Below are positions 15,626 to 18,760 of a stretch of 18,760 bases of DNA, in pieces. The position numbers and the translations under genes were made by a program. Source of the DNA: Oscillospiraceae bacterium (GTDB taxonomy: Bacteria > Bacillota > Clostridia > Oscillospirales > Oscillospiraceae); NCBI GenBank assembly GCA_009776905.1, contig WRMX01000015.1:9693-28452 (forward strand). Direction: 5' to 3'. Position 1 is the first letter of the stretch; every line of letters starts with the position of its first letter. The notes under the pieces are model-generated. The model was not told the DNA's origin. It made no database searches and worked only from the letters and a program-made list of their open reading frames with translations.

Positions 15626-16417
15626 ATGGTAGATTTTGAAAACAAACCCACATACGACATTTATGACCTAAAAAGACTCATGGCGTTGCTTCGCGGGCCG
15701 GGCGGATGTCCGTGGGATGCCGAGCAGACGCACGGGAGCATCAAGCGCAATCTGCTCGAGGAAGCGTATGAGGCCGCCGAGGCGATCGACGAGGACGACA
15801 CGGAGCATCTGCTCGAAGAATTGGGCGACGTCCTGATGCAAGTCGTTTTTCACGCCGACATGGCGGAAAAAGAAGGACGTTTCGATCTGGACCGAATTGC
15901 GGACGCCACGTGCAAGAAACTGATTCGGCGCCACCCGCACGTCTTCGGCGACGTCAAAGCCGCCAACGGCGCGGAATCTTTGTTGTTTTGGGACGATATC
16001 AAACGCGGCGAAAAGAAGCAGGAAACCGCTGCGGAGGCAATGGCTGCCGTTGCGCGAAACCTGCCGGCGCTGTGGAGAGCGGAAAAGATACAAAAAAAGG
16101 CGGCGAAAGCCGGGTTTGACTGGCCGGACCACACAGGCGCGCTAGAGGCGCTGCGGTCGGAAATCGATGAGCTGGAACATGCGATATCAATAGGTGAGGG
16201 CGTTTCCGGCGAACTGGGGGACTTATTGTTCTCCGCCGTCAATGTCGCGCGGTTTTTCGACATCAACCCGGAAGAGGCATTGGGGGCCGCCGGCGATAAA
16301 TTCATTTCAAGGTTCGCATGGGTCGAAAAAGCTGCGGTGGCTTCCGGGAGGCAACTGGAAGGCATGAAGCTCGAAGAGATGGAAGAACTCTATCAACAAG
16401 CGAAATTAGAGGAGTAA
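15626..16417 (+). CDS. mazG: Nucleoside triphosphate pyrophosphohydrolase MazG
   Basis: This is a 263-residue enzyme, the same size as E. coli MazG, that hydrolyses NTPs and dNTPs to monophosphate and pyrophosphate and clears non-canonical nucleotides. It has two MazG modules. The N-terminal one carries GGCPWD (26-31), LLEEAYE with Glu45, Glu46 and Glu49, and EELGD with Glu65 and Asp68 as the metal-binding set, then RRHPHVFG. The C-terminal module repeats EIDELE and ELGDLLFS. Unlike B. subtilis YabN it has no N-terminal tetrapyrrole-methylase domain, so it is a MazG-only form. The start follows AAAAGGA by seven bases. It lies 75 bases after spoVB and 53 before hup in the same direction, so cotranscription is likely. 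Confidence 0.96.
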   Translation: MVDFENKPTYDIYDLKRLMALLRGPGGCPWDAEQTHGSIKRNLLEEAYEAAEAIDEDDTEHLLEELGDVLMQVVFHADMAEKEGRFDLDRIADATCKKLIRRHPHVFGDVKAANGAESLLFWDDIKRGEKKQETAAEAMAAVARNLPALWRAEKIQKKAAKAGFDWPDHTGALEALRSEIDELEHAISIGEGVSGELGDLLFSAVNVARFFDINPEEALGAAGDKFISRFAWVEKAAVASGRQLEGMKLEEMEELYQQAKLEE

Positions 16418-16470
16418 CGCTTCTTTAATATATCTACCATTACATATAAACACTAGGAGGACGAATATTT

Positions 16471-16746
16471 ATGAACAAAACAGAACTTATCAGCGCAATC
16501 GCGGCGAATTCCGGGCTGTCGAAGAAGGACAGCGAAAAAGCACTGTCGGCGACAGTCGATGCTATCACGAATGCCCTTGCAGCAGGCGATAAGGTTCAGC
16601 TTGTCGGATTTGGCATATTCGACATCAAAGATCGTGCCGCACGCATCGGTCGCAACCCAAAGACGAAGGAGCCCATCAACATTCCTGCGACCAGAACACC
16701 TCAGTTCAAGGCGGGCAAAGCGCTGAAAGACGCTGTTGCGAAGTAG
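16471..16746 (+). CDS. hup: HU family nucleoid-associated DNA-binding protein
   Basis: This is a 91-residue histone-like protein with the full HU pattern. The N-terminal helices start NKTELISAIA, followed by GFGIFDIKDRAAR, the DNA-bending arm RNPKTKEPINIPA and the C-terminal FKAGKALKDAV. HU works as a dimer that bends and compacts DNA. Length and motifs are standard and nothing is missing. A strong AGGAGG (16455-16460) precedes the ATG by ten bases. It sits between mazG and rqcP, an arrangement I recall from many Clostridia, and is followed by an intrinsic terminator. Confidence 0.97.
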   Translation: MNKTELISAIAANSGLSKKDSEKALSATVDAITNALAAGDKVQLVGFGIFDIKDRAARIGRNPKTKEPINIPATRTPQFKAGKALKDAVAK

Positions 16747-16770
16747 AGCATATTCAAGACATATATTATG

Positions 16771-16779
16771 TGATACAAT
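16771..16779 (+). promoter_or_regulatory. Possible extended -10 promoter ahead of rqcP
   Basis: TGATACAAT contains an extended -10 (TG, one base, TACAAT). No good -35 hexamer is present 16-18 bases upstream. The predicted start, near 16786, would fall inside the hairpin that follows hup. It may give rqcP its own transcript past the terminator, or it may be chance. Confidence 0.3.
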
Positions 16780-16781
16780 GG

Positions 16782-16811
16782 CGGCGTGGGATTTCCCACG
16801 CCGTTGTTGTT
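16782..16811 (+). terminator. Intrinsic terminator after hup
   Basis: A perfect nine-base-pair stem, CGGCGTGGG (16782-16790) with CCCACGCCG (16795-16803), encloses the loop ATTT and is followed by TTGTTGTT. The G+C-rich stem and T-rich tail fit an intrinsic terminator. It begins 36 bases after the hup stop and 68 bases before the rqcP start, so it would lower rqcP transcription relative to hup. Confidence 0.8.
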
Positions 16812-16849
16812 ACGAGAGCGGGCACCACACGTAAGGAGGAATATCTACA

Positions 16850-17095
16850 ATGAGACTTGATAAATATCTGAAAGTTTCTAGATTGATCAAGCGCAGGACC
16901 ATAGCCAACGAAGCATGCGACGGAGAACGCGTCAGCGTTAACGGCAGGACGGCGAAGGCGTCGTATGAAGTCAAAATCGGCGACGTGATAGAGATTCGTT
17001 TCGGACAGAAAAGGCTGAAAGTGGAAGTGCTGAGCATATCCGAATTTGCGACGAAAGCAGATGCGCCCGCAATGTATCGCGAAATGGAACAATAA
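16850..17095 (+). CDS. rqcP: RqcP (YabO/Hsp15-like) S4-domain ribosome quality-control protein
   Basis: This 81-residue protein is almost entirely an S4 RNA-binding domain (MRLDKYLKVSRLIKRRTIA, then VNG..AKASYEVKIGDVIEI). RqcP, formerly YabO, binds the obstructed 50S subunit with RqcH and helps add alanine tails to stalled nascent chains. Size and motifs match the family. AAGGAGG (16833-16839) lies ten bases before the ATG. It follows hup, with a terminator hairpin between them. In B. subtilis and many Clostridia the next genes are yabP, yabQ and divIC; here a surface or lipoprotein gene follows instead. Confidence 0.94.
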   Translation: MRLDKYLKVSRLIKRRTIANEACDGERVSVNGRTAKASYEVKIGDVIEIRFGQKRLKVEVLSISEFATKADAPAMYREMEQ

Positions 17096-17173
17096 TTCAT
17101 TTTTGCAGTCTAAAGCCATAGACAAGCAAATGATGCGATTCACATCCCTTTTTGGACGATGCAGCGTAATCCT

Positions 17174-17218
17174 ACATCCTTGCAGGGGGCGATGCCCACA
17201 TCGTCCCGCCCCGCATCC
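17174..17218. repeat. Second copy of the palindromic intergenic repeat
   Basis: The stretch contains TTGCAGGGGGCGATG, then CCCACATCGTCCC and GCCCCGCATCCC. It aligns, reversed, with the right half of the element at 10413-10490: both share CCTT(T)GCAGGGG(G)CGAT, a short inverted arm and a trailing CATCCC. GATG (17191-17194) pairs with CATC (17199-17202) inside a longer interrupted stem. It lies in the 166-base gap between rqcP and the beta-propeller gene. Confidence 0.55.
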
Positions 17219-17261
17219 CCACAAGAATTGCAGCATTAATAAAGCTTTCAGGAGGCCTAAA

Positions 17262-18760
17262 ATGAAAAAAACATTGCCGATAGCGCTCGCTATCATCATC
17301 CTCGTCTCTTGCGCTGCTTTCCTGCCGCGAATAATCGCGAACAGGCAAAAAGGAGCGCAATCCGATTATTCGGAGCAGCTAGCAGCAGACCTTGGCGACC
17401 ACACCGGAGCAGCAGGCGACAGCATCGAGCAGCAAGCAGGCCAGCTCGCGGGCAAAGACACGGAAGCAGAAACGCAGGGCGGCGCGGGAACATCAACTGC
17501 CCTGCAAAGCCACGCACAGCAAAGCGGGCCGGAAAGCGCAACAGCAATTGCGCAAATCAACGCGCCGGAGTCGCTGTTTTTGCACATCGGCAGCCCGATA
17601 GCCCTCTCAAACGGGCAAATACTACCCATTGACAGCGGCAACCCGGGCTTCACCCCAATACTGCACAAAGGCAGGACGCTTGTCCCGCTTCGCTTCGTCA
17701 GCGAGTTCTACAACGCAGAAGTGAGCTACGACACAGAGACAAAATCCGGCATTGTGAATATAGCCGGCAGGGTGGCGGAATTCCCGATCGGGAGCGATTA
17801 TTACACCCTCGACGGCGAACGCATCGCGCTCGACGCCGAAACATTGAATATCGACGGGCGCATCATGCTCCCCCTAAGGGTGCTATGCGAGCAGGTCCTC
17901 GGGCTCTCGGTCGACTACCGCAGCAGCGTCATTCTTATTGCGGAGACTGCATCGCTTGACGACGATATCGTCAAAACCGTAAAGTCTAAGATCGGCGCAT
18001 ATGTAAAGGTTGCCGACCTAAATGCGCTTACAAAATACTTCGAGCAGTCGCTTGGCACGTTGTATTATGATACGCCAACTGCTTTCACCGACGGATTTGG
18101 GATCGATATGGCGGAGCGGCCTATGGAGGAAAGATTGGATGACTCATCAAACTTTGCCTCAGCAGCCACCGGCGCCGCCCCAATAGCGCCTTCGGGCAGT
18201 GCAGAGCCGGACGCTGCTCCCGCGCTGTCAATGGCTCCGCAAGAAATGCGCGACGAGGCGTCGGCAATTCAGCCCGAGCCGAACGATGGCGGCGAAGCCG
18301 GGTATTCAACGACGAACACCCAGGTCGTTGGCGTCGATGAGGGAGATATCATCAAAACCGATGGCAGATATATCTACTTATACTGTTATGATTCCATCCG
18401 CATTGTCGACACCGAGGGGAAAATGTCGCTTGCGGCGCGTATCGAAACGGACGGACTTAACCTTGTGGATATCTATATCGACAATGGGCGGCTCATAACG
18501 GTCAGCAACGAATACGGCCCGACTTATCGCATAATGCCGGAAGGCGGCGTAAAGAGCGATGCTCTATGGTCGAACAGCGTCGACATCAGAGTATATGACA
18601 CGAGCGATATGTCAGACATCAAGTTGCTTCGCACGTATAGCATCGAGGGCGACCTCATGACGACGCGCAAGCAAGACGGATATCTATATGTGCTCAGCAT
18701 GCAATACGCATGGAACTCTATCAGCATAGCCGATCCGCGCCCGATGGCAGGCGAGGACGG
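17262..18760 (+). CDS. Secreted beta-propeller protein with copper-amine-oxidase-N-like domain (partial)
   Basis: The frame is open from the ATG at 17262 to the window edge (499 codons) and the C-terminus is missing. The N-terminus is a signal or anchor segment with LVSC (Cys17) that fits a lipobox, so it may be a lipoprotein; a plain membrane anchor is the alternative. Residues about 35-100 are Ala/Gln-rich and probably unstructured. Residues about 105-228 match the copper-amine-oxidase N-terminal type domain (ILHKGRTLVPLRFVSEFY, then GRIMLPLRVLCEQVLG), a wall- or surface-associated fold rather than an oxidase. From about 348 (TNTQVVGVDEGDIIKTDGRYIY) it matches the C-terminal beta-propeller family PF09826. 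The start is fixed by AGGAGG (17250-17255), six bases before the ATG. Function in this family is unknown. Confidence 0.9.
   Translation, partial: MKKTLPIALAIIILVSCAAFLPRIIANRQKGAQSDYSEQLAADLGDHTGAAGDSIEQQAGQLAGKDTEAETQGGAGTSTALQSHAQQSGPESATAIAQINAPESLFLHIGSPIALSNGQILPIDSGNPGFTPILHKGRTLVPLRFVSEFYNAEVSYDTETKSGIVNIAGRVAEFPIGSDYYTLDGERIALDAETLNIDGRIMLPLRVLCEQVLGLSVDYRSSVILIAETASLDDDIVKTVKSKIGAYVKVADLNALTKYFEQSLGTLYYDTPTAFTDGFGIDMAERPMEERLDDSSNFASAATGAAPIAPSGSAEPDAAPALSMAPQEMRDEASAIQPEPNDGGEAGYSTTNTQVVGVDEGDIIKTDGRYIYLYCYDSIRIVDTEGKMSLAARIETDGLNLVDIYIDNGRLITVSNEYGPTYRIMPEGGVKSDALWSNSVDIRVYDTSDMSDIKLLRTYSIEGDLMTTRKQDGYLYVLSMQYAWNSISIADPRPMAGED

Overview
The window looks like a chromosomal segment of a Gram-positive, S-layer-bearing member of the Clostridia. 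The pointers are SLH-domain surface proteins, strong AGGAGG-type ribosome binding sites, sigma-A-type promoters, a PF09826-like beta-propeller protein with a copper-amine-oxidase-N-like domain, and the core cluster spoVB-mazG-hup-rqcP, which matches the B. subtilis yabM-yabN-(hbs)-yabO neighbourhood. G+C is moderately high (about 60% in hand-counted parts of the large genes). Genus-level assignment is not possible from sequence reading alone.

Left part (1-10379): two divergently transcribed, very large secreted surface proteins share a 349-base upstream region. The leftward one (1094 aa) has a signal peptide, BspA-type leucine-rich repeats, several bacterial Ig-like (Big_2-type) domains, an InlB-type repeat, an X2-like module and C-terminal SLH repeats. 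The rightward one (2231 aa) has a signal peptide, three N-terminal SLH repeats, a beta-helix-like stretch, a helical region, a long unassigned beta-rich middle, a Pro/Gly/Thr linker and three C-terminal Big_2-type domains. The middle of its gene is clearly poorer in G+C than both ends. Together they look like cell-wall-anchored, outward-facing adhesin or S-layer-associated proteins.

Middle part (10380-13924): a palindromic intergenic repeat is followed by a zinc-ribbon, Gln/Tyr/Pro-rich, DUF975-like multi-pass membrane protein. It converges on an HtrA/DegP-like membrane-anchored serine protease with its own Gln/Tyr/Pro-rich tail. A shared bidirectional terminator lies between them. The long gap before spoVB holds a perfect DnaA box.

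Right part (13925-18760): spoVB, mazG, hup and rqcP run rightward. They encode a lipid-linked-sugar flippase family protein, an NTP pyrophosphohydrolase, the HU nucleoid protein and a ribosome quality-control S4 protein. A terminator-like hairpin lies between hup and rqcP. A second copy of the palindromic repeat precedes an incomplete secreted beta-propeller protein that runs off the right edge.

I found no CRISPR array, transposase, tRNA, rRNA or recognisable defence system. The most unusual items are the composition mosaic in the giant SLH gene, the matching Q/Y/P-rich tails on two convergent membrane proteins, and the DnaA-box cluster upstream of spoVB.
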